A stretch of 57,454 nucleotides of DNA from contig JAEUHW010000331.1 in the NCBI GenBank assembly GCA_016793245.1, forward strand, positions 1-57,454, read 5' to 3'. The notes beneath the pieces are model-generated. The model was not told the origin of the DNA and searched no databases. It saw nothing but the letters and a program-made list of their open reading frames with translations. The stretch is from Planctomycetota bacterium (lineage in GTDB: Bacteria > Planctomycetota > UBA1135 > JADKAF01). Positions 34,025-42,520 of this stretch are shown here, in pieces (position 1 is the first letter of the stretch; each line of letters starts with the position of its first letter). A program made the translations under genes and the position numbers.

Positions 34025-35299
34025 ATGAACCCCCATCACGCGCTGCTCGCAGAACGCCGAATCGCCTTCGGCGCCATCGGCGGGACGCAGGGCGGACCGC
34101 GCACCTACGCGGTCGAGCTCTTGCGATCCTGGGCCGCGCATCCGCCGGCCTGGAAGGAGCTGCTGGTCCTCTCGGATCGACCGCAGGTCCTGGTTCCCGA
34201 GCGCGCGCCGCAGTGGATGCGCGCGCAGAGGCTGCCGCTCTTCCATCCCGCGCTCCGCCCGCTCGCCGAGCGCTTCGCGATCCCGCGCGCCCTGCGAGCT
34301 GCCGGCTGCGACCTCTATCACGGCACCAAGAACTCGCTGCCGCGCGGTCTGCCCTGCGCGGCGGTCACCACGATCCACGACCTCGCGCCCTTCCTGCAGC
34401 CGGAGACGTTCTCTCCGCTCTCGGGCCGCTACCTCCGTCGCGCCATCACCACCGCCGTCGAACGCGCCGAACGGGTGATCGCGGTCTCGCGCACGACGGC
34501 GCGCGACCTCGTCGAAGTCCTCGGTGTCTCCGCCGACCGCATCGACGTCGTCTACAACGGAGTCTCGGAAGCACTGCTGCGCCCGGCGCAGCCCACGGAA
34601 GTGCGCGCGCTGCGCCAACGGCTCGGTCTCGATGGGCCGCTCGTGCTCTGCCTCGGCACCGTGCAGCCGCGGAAGAACCAGCTCGCCGTGCTCGAGGCCT
34701 TCTTGCGCGCGCAGCCGCGCTTGCCCGCGAACACGACCTGCCTCTTCGTCGGCCGCGCGGGTTGGCAGACGAAGAACTTCGAGCGCGCCTACGCGCGCAG
34801 CGCCGGCCGCTCCCTCCGCTGGATCCGCGACTTCCCCGACCGCGATCTGCGCGCGCTCTACGGCGCGGCGTCGCTCTTCGTCTCACCTTCCAGCTACGAG
34901 GGCTTCGGGATCACCGTCGTCGAAGCGATGGCGCAGGGCTGTCCGGTCATCGCGCTCGACCGCGGTGCCACCCCCGAGGTCGTCGGGCATGCCGGAGAAC
35001 TGCTGCCCGCGCCGGATCCCGAGCTGCTCTCGGAGGCGATGGTGCGCTTGCTCGAAGATCGCTCGCTGCGCGCGCGCTACGCGCGCTGGGGCCGCCAACG
35101 CGCCGCGGCGTTCACCTGGAAGAGCAGCGCCGCGCGCCATCTCGCGAGCTACGCGCGCGCCCTGGGCGAATGCAACGCAGTCGAAGGTGCCGTTCTAGAC
35201 GACGCCGCCTCGCCGCCGGCCGAAGCCGAAGGCGAGGCGGAATCGATCCGGGCACTGCTCGCGACGCCTGCGCGCCGCAGGGCGGGAATCAGCCGATGA
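34025..35299 (+). CDS. GT4 family glycosyltransferase
   Basis: A 424-aa GT-B fold glycosyltransferase. The N-terminal part has GAIGGTQGGPRTYAVELL and YHGTKNSLPRG, and the C-terminal half has the donor-binding signature LCLGTVQPRKNQLAVLEAF, PSSYEGFGITVVEAMAQGCPVIA and GELLPAPDPELLSEAM. In the EX7E motif the glutamates are in SYEGFGITVVEA. It probably adds a hexose to a lipid, polysaccharide or protein. Start taken at the ATG at 34025; an ATG at 33980 would add 15 residues. It diverges from the TMTC-like gene, and both deal with sugars. Its end overlaps the converging lamin-tail gene by 11 bp. Confidence 0.87.
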   Translation: MNPHHALLAERRIAFGAIGGTQGGPRTYAVELLRSWAAHPPAWKELLVLSDRPQVLVPERAPQWMRAQRLPLFHPALRPLAERFAIPRALRAAGCDLYHGTKNSLPRGLPCAAVTTIHDLAPFLQPETFSPLSGRYLRRAITTAVERAERVIAVSRTTARDLVEVLGVSADRIDVVYNGVSEALLRPAQPTEVRALRQRLGLDGPLVLCLGTVQPRKNQLAVLEAFLRAQPRLPANTTCLFVGRAGWQTKNFERAYARSAGRSLRWIRDFPDRDLRALYGAASLFVSPSSYEGFGITVVEAMAQGCPVIALDRGATPEVVGHAGELLPAPDPELLSEAMVRLLEDRSLRARYARWGRQRAAAFTWKSSAARHLASYARALGECNAVEGAVLDDAASPPAEAEGEAESIRALLATPARRRAGISR

Positions 35300-37013
35300 C
35301 GATGCGCATCGCTTGCGACGACGCGAGCGGTAGCGGATCGGGTAGCGCCGTGTCGAGCTCGAAGATCTGGGCGAAGAACTCGACTCCTCCCGGCACCGGC
35401 GTGCAGATCGTGAAGCCCATCACCGCATCGCGCCCGTTGATATTGCCCCCGATCGTGAAGTTCTGATCGGGGATGATCAGCAGCTCGACTCCCGACTGGG
35501 TGCCGAGGCCATCGAGCGGGATCGGGAAGGGCAGGGCGAAGTAGCCGAGGAAGAGCTGCGCGGGCGCTCCGGGCTTCAGGTTGCTGAAGCGCAACGCGAC
35601 GTTCGAATCGCCGTAGAGACCGAACTTGTTCATCTCGATCCGCGGCGCGAAGCCCGTCGAGTTCGGCGCCGAACGACCGAAGAGGTGCATGCCGCTCGCG
35701 GCCCCCGTGCGGATGTCGAGCGCGTCGATCGTGAGCGGTCGCAGCGTCGCGTTGTTCGTCACGAACTCGCGGTAGCCCAAGTAGACACCGCCCCACGCCG
35801 GGCTCGGGGTGCGGAGCTGGAAGTTCCACGAGAACTCGCGGCAGCCGGGCACGCCGTCGAAGAAGCCCTCGACGAAGTCGCCGCTGATCTGCAGGCGCAG
35901 ACGACGCCAGCCGTCGTTGAAGCCCGTGCGGACGGGGATCATCGCGTGGACGCGCGGCTCGCTCTGAGCGAGCGGGCCCCAGGCGCCGTTGCCGTGGTCG
36001 ATCAGGAAGAGCGTGCCGCCCTGATCGGTGGTCTGGTAGACCCAGGAGATCCCGGTGTTGCCGTTCGCGATCAACCCGCCGCCGATGTTCTCGCTCGGAT
36101 CGGGCGTGTTGAAGAACGAATCGGTCGTCCCTTGGAAGCCGATCGACCAGGTCTCGTGCTCACCAGCGACCTCGGGCGTGGCATCGAAGTAGGCGTAGCA
36201 CTCGACGCAGAGGTTCTGGTTCTCGCCGTCGATGAGCACGGTCGCCGCGTTGCCACCGCCCGCGGGGTCCCAGCAGGTCGCGGCGTTACCGCCCTGCGGC
36301 GAAGGCACGATCGCGTTCGAGTTGAACCCGCCGGCCACCGTCGGGTCGATCACGCGCGGCGTCACGAAGGAGCCGACCATGTCGGTCAGCGCATTGCCGG
36401 CCGTCAGCGCATCGTAGGGCTGGTAGTACTTCTCGATCTGCGGGACGTTGTTGGAAGCGCCCGGCGTGATCGGCCGCAGCACGAAGTCGCGGTTGTCGTC
36501 GTTGTCGAGACCGTCGCGCACGCGGCTCCACGAAGTCGGGTTCGCGTCGATGCTGGTGAAGTTGCCCCAGATGCCCTCGCCTTCGACGAAGGGAGCCAGG
36601 ACGCCGAGGCCCTTGTTGGCTTCGTAGACCAGCGTATCGACGACCTGGTTCGCGGCGTCGCGCAGCGTCAGCGACTCGTTGTCGTTCTCCCAGAGGTTGG
36701 TCGTACCCACCACCTGGTTCACGTTCGGCACGGAGGCCGGCCCGAAGACGTAGAACGCGCCCGGCGCGAGGGTGGTCGAGCCCGGCACGACGTACGCCGG
36801 GTTGGCGCCGCTCGCGTCGCGGGACTCGAGCGTCCAGCCCGAGATGTCGACGGGCGCGGCGGTCGCGTTGTAGAGCTCGACGAACTCGCGGTCGTCCGTG
36901 CCGCTGTCGTCGTACTGGAACTCGTTGATGACGACGCCCTGGGCGAACGCGAGCTGGCCGAGGGCCGCCGCGCCGAAGAGCGCGATGAGAGCGCGGAGTG
37001 AGGTGCGGATCAT
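35289..37013 (-). CDS. exported lamin-tail-domain protein (paralog 1)
   Basis: A 574-aa protein with a signal peptide (MIRTSLRALIALFGAAALGQLAFAQ). Right after it comes a lamin tail domain (residues about 26-125): VVINEFQYDDSGTDDREFVELYNATAAPVDISGW, then APGAFYVFGP and ENDNESLTLRDA. The middle holds a concanavalin-like beta domain (WSIGFQGTTDS, GISWVYQTTDQGGTLFLIDHGN, GGVYLGYREF). The C-terminal 130 residues (MHLFGRSAPNSTGFAPRIEMN to the end) form a beta-rich tail, as in other exported proteins here. The gene after it is a paralog of the same length. Function is unknown; surface or extracellular binding is likely. Confidence 0.8.
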   Translation of the reverse strand: MIRTSLRALIALFGAAALGQLAFAQGVVINEFQYDDSGTDDREFVELYNATAAPVDISGWTLESRDASGANPAYVVPGSTTLAPGAFYVFGPASVPNVNQVVGTTNLWENDNESLTLRDAANQVVDTLVYEANKGLGVLAPFVEGEGIWGNFTSIDANPTSWSRVRDGLDNDDNRDFVLRPITPGASNNVPQIEKYYQPYDALTAGNALTDMVGSFVTPRVIDPTVAGGFNSNAIVPSPQGGNAATCWDPAGGGNAATVLIDGENQNLCVECYAYFDATPEVAGEHETWSIGFQGTTDSFFNTPDPSENIGGGLIANGNTGISWVYQTTDQGGTLFLIDHGNGAWGPLAQSEPRVHAMIPVRTGFNDGWRRLRLQISGDFVEGFFDGVPGCREFSWNFQLRTPSPAWGGVYLGYREFVTNNATLRPLTIDALDIRTGAASGMHLFGRSAPNSTGFAPRIEMNKFGLYGDSNVALRFSNLKPGAPAQLFLGYFALPFPIPLDGLGTQSGVELLIIPDQNFTIGGNINGRDAVMGFTICTPVPGGVEFFAQIFELDTALPDPLPLASSQAMRIVIG

Positions 37014-37042
37014 GGGAGTAGTTGGCTCGTTCTCGGTGCGGT

Positions 37043-38767
37043 TCAGCCGATCGTCATCTGGACCCCTTGCGAGGTCGCGACGGGCAGGGTGAAGGGCAGG
37101 CTCGCATCGACTTCGAGCACCTGCAGATAGAAGCGCGCGTCGCGGAGCAACGCCTCGCACGGGATCGGCGCGGGCTTCGCATCGATACCGCTGCCGTTCG
37201 CGTTACAGGACGCCGCCTGGTCGGGGAACATGTAGACGTTGGCGCCCGCTTGTCCACCGATCAGCCCGAGGTCGAGCGGGATCGGCAGCGTCGAGGTCGC
37301 GATGTAGAGCTGGCCGATGCCGTTCGGCTTCATACCACTCACGAGCAGCGCGAAGTTCGGGCTGCCGAGGGCCGGGAACTGGTTGATGTCGATGCGCGGC
37401 GTCGTGGCGAGCGAGTTCGGCGCCGAGGTGCCGAAGTAGTGCAGGCCGCCGTCGGTGCCGATGTTGATCAGCAGGTCGTCGCAAGTGAACGGGCGCCGCG
37501 TCGCATCGTTGGTGAGGTCTTCGGCATAGCCCACGTAGACGCCGCCGAGAGCGGCACGCGAGATCGTGAAGTTCACGATCGTGCCGCCGCGACAGCCGGG
37601 CAGGCCGCCGAACATGCCGACGACGCGGTTGCCGATGATCTGGAGGCGCAGGCGCTGCCAGCCGTCGTTGAAGCCGGGGCGAATCGGGATCGCCGCATGC
37701 ACGAACGGCAGCGTGTTCGGTCCGAGGCCCCAGCCGCCGTCGTTGTGGTCGACGAGGAAGAGCACCGCGCCTTGCTCGGTGGACTGGTAGATCCAGGAGA
37801 CGCCGGTGTGGCCGTTCTCGATGAGCGACCAGTACTGGAACGGATCGGGCGAAGCGCCCGCCGAGTCCGAGGTGCCCTGCACGCCGATCGACCAGGCTTC
37901 GCGCTCGCCGATCGGCTCGTTCGCCGCATCGAAGAAGACGTTGCACTCGATCAACACGTCGCTGGTCGCCCCTTCGGAGAGCAACATGCAGGTGTTGCCG
38001 CGCGCCCCAGGCGTCGAGTCCCAGAAGACCGCAGCCTTACCGCGCTGCCCCGACAACGGGATCGCCGTCGGGTTGTTCGCATCGGCGACCGCGGGGTCGA
38101 TCACCTTCGGGCTCATCCGCGAGCCGCTCCACCCGGGCACGTCCTGACCGACGGTGAGCGCGTCGAAGCGCTCGCGCAGTCCGGTGATCACCGGAAGGTC
38201 GTTCGTGGCTCCCGGCGTCCAGGGTCGCAGGACGAAGTCGCGATTGTCGCCGTTGTGGTAGCCGTCGCGAGCGCGCTGCAGGCTCGTCGGCCGCGCGGGG
38301 TCGCTGACGTACTCGCCCCAGATGCCTTCACCTTGCGCGTAGACGCCGATCACCTGGATCCCGCGAAACGCTTCGGTGACGAGGGAGTCCTGAACCTGCC
38401 CGCCGGCGTCGCGCAGCACGAGCGCCTCGTTGTCGTTCTCCCAGATGTCGGTGGTGCCGACGATCTGCATCACGTTCGGCACGAGCGCGGAGCCGAGCAC
38501 GTAGTACGCGCCGGGCGCGAGCACGGTCGAAGCAGGCACGACGAACAGCGACTTCTGCGCGCTCGCGTCGAGCGCTTGCACGCGCCAGCCGCTGATATCG
38601 ACGGCGCTCGCCGAGCGGTTGTAGAGCTCGACGAACTCGTTCGCATCGACTCCGAGCTCGTCGTAGAGGAACTCGTTGATCACGACGTCTTGCCCGCGCA
38701 CGAGGGAGCCGCTGGAGGCGGCGCCGAGGCAGGTCAGAGCGAAGGTCGTCCACGAAAGCTTGCGCAT
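37043..38767 (-). CDS. exported lamin-tail-domain protein (paralog 2)
   Basis: A 574-aa protein built like paralog 1, with a signal peptide (MRKLSWTTFALTCLGAASSGSLVRG) and a lamin tail domain (VVINEFLYDELGVDANEFVELYN, APGAYYVLGSALVPN, ENDNEALVLRDAGG). A beta domain follows (WSIGVQGTSDSAG, GVSWIYQSTEQGAVLFLVDH, GGVYVGYAEDLTN), then a C-terminal tail (LHYFGTSAPNSLATTPRID) with two added cysteines (ASCNANG, IPCEALL). The shared blocks show an old tandem duplication, with many substitutions since. Only 29 bp separate it from paralog 1, so they are probably co-transcribed with this gene first. Start at the ATG at 38767 begins the signal peptide. Confidence 0.8.
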   Translation of the reverse strand: MRKLSWTTFALTCLGAASSGSLVRGQDVVINEFLYDELGVDANEFVELYNRSASAVDISGWRVQALDASAQKSLFVVPASTVLAPGAYYVLGSALVPNVMQIVGTTDIWENDNEALVLRDAGGQVQDSLVTEAFRGIQVIGVYAQGEGIWGEYVSDPARPTSLQRARDGYHNGDNRDFVLRPWTPGATNDLPVITGLRERFDALTVGQDVPGWSGSRMSPKVIDPAVADANNPTAIPLSGQRGKAAVFWDSTPGARGNTCMLLSEGATSDVLIECNVFFDAANEPIGEREAWSIGVQGTSDSAGASPDPFQYWSLIENGHTGVSWIYQSTEQGAVLFLVDHNDGGWGLGPNTLPFVHAAIPIRPGFNDGWQRLRLQIIGNRVVGMFGGLPGCRGGTIVNFTISRAALGGVYVGYAEDLTNDATRRPFTCDDLLINIGTDGGLHYFGTSAPNSLATTPRIDINQFPALGSPNFALLVSGMKPNGIGQLYIATSTLPIPLDLGLIGGQAGANVYMFPDQAASCNANGSGIDAKPAPIPCEALLRDARFYLQVLEVDASLPFTLPVATSQGVQMTIG

Positions 38768-38982
38768 AGCGCGTGTACTCGGGTTCGAGGGAGTTGGCGG
38801 TGGCGGAAAGGCGATCGGACCGTGCGACGGCCGGAATCGCAGCAGAGCTACGCGGGCTCGGCGGTGCGCGGATCCCTAGCTCGTTCGAAGTGGTGGGTCG
38901 GTAGGCAGGAGGAGGCCCCGGACCACGCAAGAGTATCCCGAGGCCGCTGGTTGGCAACCCCTTAGAGGGCTACCCCTTCGCG

Positions 38983-39513
38983 CTAGCCATCGGCGTCGTC
39001 GGCTTCGACGGGGCCCGCCTCTCCCAGGTTCCATAGCCCCGAGGAGTCGATGGCGCGGGTGGCGCGCGCGATGAGCGCCACCTCGCCGGCCCGCGCGCGC
39101 CGGCCGAGGGCCTGCGCCCAGCTCGCGGCTCGCGGTCCCTCGATGGCGCACGCGCGCTCGAGCAACGCGCGGAGCTCGACCCGCGCGCCGCCGTCTCCCG
39201 GCGGCTCCGGCGATAGCTCGGCCGACACGCGATCGAAATAGCGCGCCGCGAGCAGCGCCAGGCCGACCCAGCGGGGCTCGAGATCGAGCGCCGGAGCACT
39301 GGCGGGATCGAGCGCGGCGGCGCCGAGGTCGAATCCCCGAGCATCGGCCCAGCGCTCCACCTCCGCCGGCCAGCCCGAAGTCCATTCTTCGGCCATGGTC
39401 CGGGCCAGATCGGCCTCCGGGCCGGTCGCGCGCCGCGCCGCATCTCGCCATGCCGGTGCGAGCGCTCGGGCCCGAGCCGCCCACGCCATCAACTGCTCCG
39501 CTTCCGCCTTCAC
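38983..39513 (-). CDS. small protein of unknown function
   Basis: A 176-aa protein, Ala- and Arg-rich, mostly helical (ALLERACAIEGPRAASWAQALGRRARAGEVALIARATRAI). No signal peptide or family is recognised. The start was set at the GTG at 39513 because a full AGGAGG sits 8 nt before it; the frame is open to 39591 but those residues have no ribosome site. The upstream gap to 39703 is a divergent promoter region and is locally richer in A and T (near 39555). Real coding is supported by that ribosome site, not by similarity. Confidence 0.55.
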   Translation of the reverse strand: MKAEAEQLMAWAARARALAPAWRDAARRATGPEADLARTMAEEWTSGWPAEVERWADARGFDLGAAALDPASAPALDLEPRWVGLALLAARYFDRVSAELSPEPPGDGGARVELRALLERACAIEGPRAASWAQALGRRARAGEVALIARATRAIDSSGLWNLGEAGPVEADDADG

Positions 39514-39703
39514 GTTCAATTCCTCCTGGCTTGTTGGATCCCCCGAACGAGCCAAATATGCTGCTCTGGCGGCGACAAGCGCCGCGGCCAACCAAAAGTC
39601 GAGATGCTAGCGCGCGAATCCGTCCCGCGCGCTACTCATCCCGTCGGCGCGTCACCCCCACGGCGCGTGTGGTTCACCGGTCCCCGTTGCTCCCGGGGCA
39701 GCC

Positions 39704-40873
39704 ATGCTCGGATTCCTGCTGTTCCAGCGCCGCAAGCTCGGCCCCTTCGCGGTCGCCGAGGCGGTGTTCCCGCTGGACCGCGTCGCCATGGGTCTCCCCG
39801 TCGAGCGCGGCCAGAGCATCGCCGGCGTCTGCGGCTCGCTGGACTCGATCCTCTCCCTGCTGAAGGGCGGCCCACGCCGCGCGGTCGCGTTCGCCGCCGA
39901 TGCTCGGCAAGCCGCGCTCGGCGAGCTGAAGGCCGCGGCCTTCCGCCGCCTCGAGCGCGAGGAGACGCTCGGGCTGCTCGGCTACACCGAGATGCCGGAA
40001 TCGAAGCGTCTCGCGCTGTTCGCGCGCCTCGAGCCCGAGCTCACCGCCGACGCGCGCTCGCTCTACGCACGGCGTCCCGAGATCCTCGCGCACGGCGCAC
40101 TGGAGTTCGGGCTCTTCCGCCAGTGGGTGGCGCTGATCGCGGAGCAGCTCCGCACGCACCTCGACTCCGAGGCCGACTACGAGCTGCTGCTGGGCAAGCG
40201 CGCGGCGCCGCGCGCGGACCGCGTGCGCCTCTTCCGCGAGCGCGTGCGGAACTCGCGCGTGGTGCGCTACGCGGTCGAGCCTCTGCTGCGGAACTTCCCC
40301 GGCCTCATCGACCGCCACTTCCTGGAGCCGCGGAGCGCCTTGGACTCGAGCGTGGTGCGCCAGATCACGCGCGAGGCGTTCGATCTCATGGAGCGCCTCG
40401 TCTCGGATGGCCTCTACGGCAATCCGGCTCTCCAGCGCCACCTCGGCGGACGGATGCCGGCCCACCTGGAGCGCGAGCTCTACTCGCCCGAGGCCTACGA
40501 GCAGGTGAAGCGCCACATCGCGCGCCTCGAGATCGTCCCGCTGAACCTCGTCACCGGGTTGCGCCGCGAGCGCAGCGAGAGCTTCGATCGCTTGTTCCTC
40601 GGCAACCTCGCCGACTTCCTCGCCCCGGATTGGCAAGGTTGGCTGCGGAACGAGATCGAGCGCTGCGCACGCCGCGACGCGCGCTTCCTCTCCTTCTCGC
40701 TCCTGCCCCGCGATCAGTTCCAGCGCTCCTGCTCACCGCGCCTGGAGCTCGACGATCGCCTCTCGCTCGCGCTGTCCAACCAGGACCCGACGGGGCTCTT
40801 CCCCGTGGTCGGGGTCTACCGCATCGCCGGCGCAGCGGCGAGCGCCGCGCAGCGCTCGCGCCCCTCCGCCTGA
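39704..40873 (+). CDS. DUF3419 (BtaA-like) SAM-dependent aminocarboxypropyl transferase
   Basis: A 389-aa protein that resembles DUF3419, the family of BtaA. BtaA moves the 3-amino-3-carboxypropyl group of S-adenosylmethionine to diacylglycerol, the first step of betaine lipid synthesis. The SAM-binding region is LDRVAMGLPVERGQSIAGVCGSLDSILSLL followed by AADARQAALGELKAAAFRRL. The late motif SFDRLFLGNLADFLAPDWQGWL matches the region where the family has a second substrate-side block. No BtaB-like methyltransferase is adjacent, so betaine lipid synthesis is not shown. The family call rests on pattern memory and is moderate. The gene is divergent from the small unknown gene. Confidence 0.55.
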   Translation: MLGFLLFQRRKLGPFAVAEAVFPLDRVAMGLPVERGQSIAGVCGSLDSILSLLKGGPRRAVAFAADARQAALGELKAAAFRRLEREETLGLLGYTEMPESKRLALFARLEPELTADARSLYARRPEILAHGALEFGLFRQWVALIAEQLRTHLDSEADYELLLGKRAAPRADRVRLFRERVRNSRVVRYAVEPLLRNFPGLIDRHFLEPRSALDSSVVRQITREAFDLMERLVSDGLYGNPALQRHLGGRMPAHLERELYSPEAYEQVKRHIARLEIVPLNLVTGLRRERSESFDRLFLGNLADFLAPDWQGWLRNEIERCARRDARFLSFSLLPRDQFQRSCSPRLELDDRLSLALSNQDPTGLFPVVGVYRIAGAAASAAQRSRPSA

Positions 40874-40891
40874 GCACTCGCGCAGCGCGGC

Positions 40892-41608
40892 TCACGGCGC
40901 GATGCGTTCTCGCACGGCCGCGAGCGTCGCCGCCGCGGGATGGCGCTCGCGAACGTCCGTCGAGCGGAAGCTCCACAGCACCTCGCCCTCGGCGTCGAGC
41001 AGGAGCTGCGTCGGCAGCGCTATGGCGCGTCCGCCGGGACCAGCGCCGTCATGAACGAGGCCGAGGCGCCGCAGCTCGCGAGCCTCGGGATCGGCGAGGA
41101 ACCGCGCCCCGAGAGCGCGCTTCGCGGCGAGCTCGCGCAGCGCGGCGGGCTCTTCGGCGGCGAGCACGATGAGCTCGACTTGCAGCGCCTCGAGCTCGGG
41201 GCGGATCGCTTCGAGCTCCACGAGCTCGCGCACGCAGACCACTCACCACGCGCCGCGGAAGAGCACGACCAACGCGTACTTCCGGGCCATCGCCGCGGGG
41301 AGCTCGACCGCGCTCCCGGAGAGGTCGAGCACGCGAAGCGCCATGCGCTCGGGAGCCGGCGCGCGCTCGGGCAAGCGCGGGAGCACGAAGCTCGCCCAGA
41401 CGAAGAGCGCCGCCAGAGCGCTCGCGATCGCGAGCCAACTGGCGCGCAGGGCTCCCCGCCGTCGCCGCCAGCCGACGATCGCCAGCACGAATGAGCCCGC
41501 GACCAGCGGCAGGGTCTCCCACGGCACGAGGCGGAAGTAGCCGACGCGCAGGAACAGCACCTCGAGGGCGACGGCCGCTGCCATCGAGGCCATGGACAAT
41601 CTGGACAT
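40892..41608 (-). CDS. probable selenoprotein: membrane-anchored peroxiredoxin/thioredoxin-like protein with U-V-V-C site
   Basis: One 238-residue protein results if the TGA at 41243-41245 is read as selenocysteine at residue 122. Residues 1-80 hold about three membrane segments (AAAVALEVLFLRVG, LPLVAGSFVLAIVGW, SWLAIASALAALFVWASFVL). From residue 90 an AhpC/TSA-type thioredoxin fold follows: LRVLDLSGSAVELP, YALVVLFRGAW, then the TGA, then VVCVRELVELEAIRPELEAL. Cys-containing relatives have RGxWCPxC here, so the TGA is at the peroxidatic Cys, and the site becomes U-V-V-C. Similarity resumes at once after the TGA and in the same frame, through ALPTQLLLDAEGEVLWSF. A stem-loop (41212-41228) follows. 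A sequence error or a pseudogene are the alternatives. Confidence 0.78.
41212..41228 (-). promoter_or_regulatory. candidate bacterial SECIS stem-loop
   Basis: On the minus strand CGAGCTC pairs with GAGCTCG, a 7-bp stem closed by the loop GTG. It begins 15 nt after the TGA and its loop lies at +22 to +24. Bacterial SECIS elements sit just downstream of the UGA inside the coding region, with a short stem and a G at the start of the loop; this fits. The pair also follows from GAGCTC being self-complementary and common in this GC-rich DNA, so chance is possible. Confidence 0.5.
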
Positions 41609-41716
41609 GTGCGGAATGATCGTCGGTCGATCGCGTCGGCGGCGCCCTGCGCCACCGCGGGCAACCTATCCGTCGCTCGTGGCGCGCGCGAGCTTCTCTA
41701 CCGGAGGATCCCTCTC

Positions 41717-42520
41717 GTGAACCCGCTCTGTCGCTGGCGCGGTGCCGTCGCACACGCCTGGAGGTCTGGTCTCTGCCTTGCTTGGAGCGCGCTCCTGCTG
41801 GCGTGCGCGGTTCCCTACGACAACGCTTCTGCGCCTGCCGAGAGCATGGACCGCGCCGCCGAGAGCAGCGCCGATGGATTCGTTTCGAACTCCTTCAGCG
41901 CGCGCGAGTCTCGAGACTTGAGTTTCGACCACGACAAGGACGCGGCGCCGTCTTCTTCTACGGCGGGAAGCGAGATCGAACGCCGCCTCGTACACATCGG
42001 CGCCCTCACCCTTGCCGTCCCCGATGCGAGCGGCGCTCGTGTGCAGCTCGCCGAGCTCGCCATCGGCCTCGGCGGCTACGTTCAGAGCGAGCGCGACGCA
42101 GCGATCGTGCTGCGCATCCCCTCGGCGCGCTTCCGCGAGGGCTTGGAGAGCGCGGCGAAGGTCGGACGCGAGCTCTCGCGCCGCATCGACGTGCAGGACG
42201 TCACCGAGCAATACGTGGATCTCGAGCTGCGGGTGAAGAACGCGCGCGCGCTCCGCGATCGCCTGGAGGCTCTGCTGCAGAAGTGCGACGACGTGAAGTC
42301 GGCGCTGGAGGTCGAACGCGAGCTGACGCGCGTGCGGCTGGAGATCGAGCAGCTCGAAGCGCAGCTCCGCGCCCTCGGGCAACGCTCGAGCTTCGGCACG
42401 CTGGAGGTCGAGCTGCGGCAGATCGCGAACGCGCCACCGCGCAGCACCGCGACGCTGCCCTTCTCGTGGATCGGCTCGCTCGGTGTCGAGAACCTGCTCG
42501 GCCGCGGAGGTGAAGAATGA
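41717..42520 (+). CDS. DUF4349-like coiled-coil lipoprotein
   Basis: A 267-aa lipoprotein starting at the GTG at 41717, with GGAGG 9 nt before it; the frame is open back to 41609. The lipid signal is LAWSALLLACAVP, with the modified Cys after LLA. Residues about 120-260 match the DUF4349 pattern: GALTLAVPDASGARVQLAELAIGLGGYV, VLRIPSARFREGLESAAKVG, DVTEQYVDLELRVKNARALRDRLEALLQK and a coiled-coil VERELTRVRLEIEQLEAQLRAL. The C-terminus is short, without the membrane segment many relatives have. Function is unknown. The stop overlaps the next start as ATGA. Confidence 0.78.
   Translation: MNPLCRWRGAVAHAWRSGLCLAWSALLLACAVPYDNASAPAESMDRAAESSADGFVSNSFSARESRDLSFDHDKDAAPSSSTAGSEIERRLVHIGALTLAVPDASGARVQLAELAIGLGGYVQSERDAAIVLRIPSARFREGLESAAKVGRELSRRIDVQDVTEQYVDLELRVKNARALRDRLEALLQKCDDVKSALEVERELTRVRLEIEQLEAQLRALGQRSSFGTLEVELRQIANAPPRSTATLPFSWIGSLGVENLLGRGGEE

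Noticed and set aside
41243..41608. Reading 41243-41608 and 40892-41242 as two separate genes
   Set aside because: The first would end just before the second Cys of a redox motif and the second would start at a GTG with no ribosome site in the middle of the same fold; one selenocysteine-containing gene explains both.
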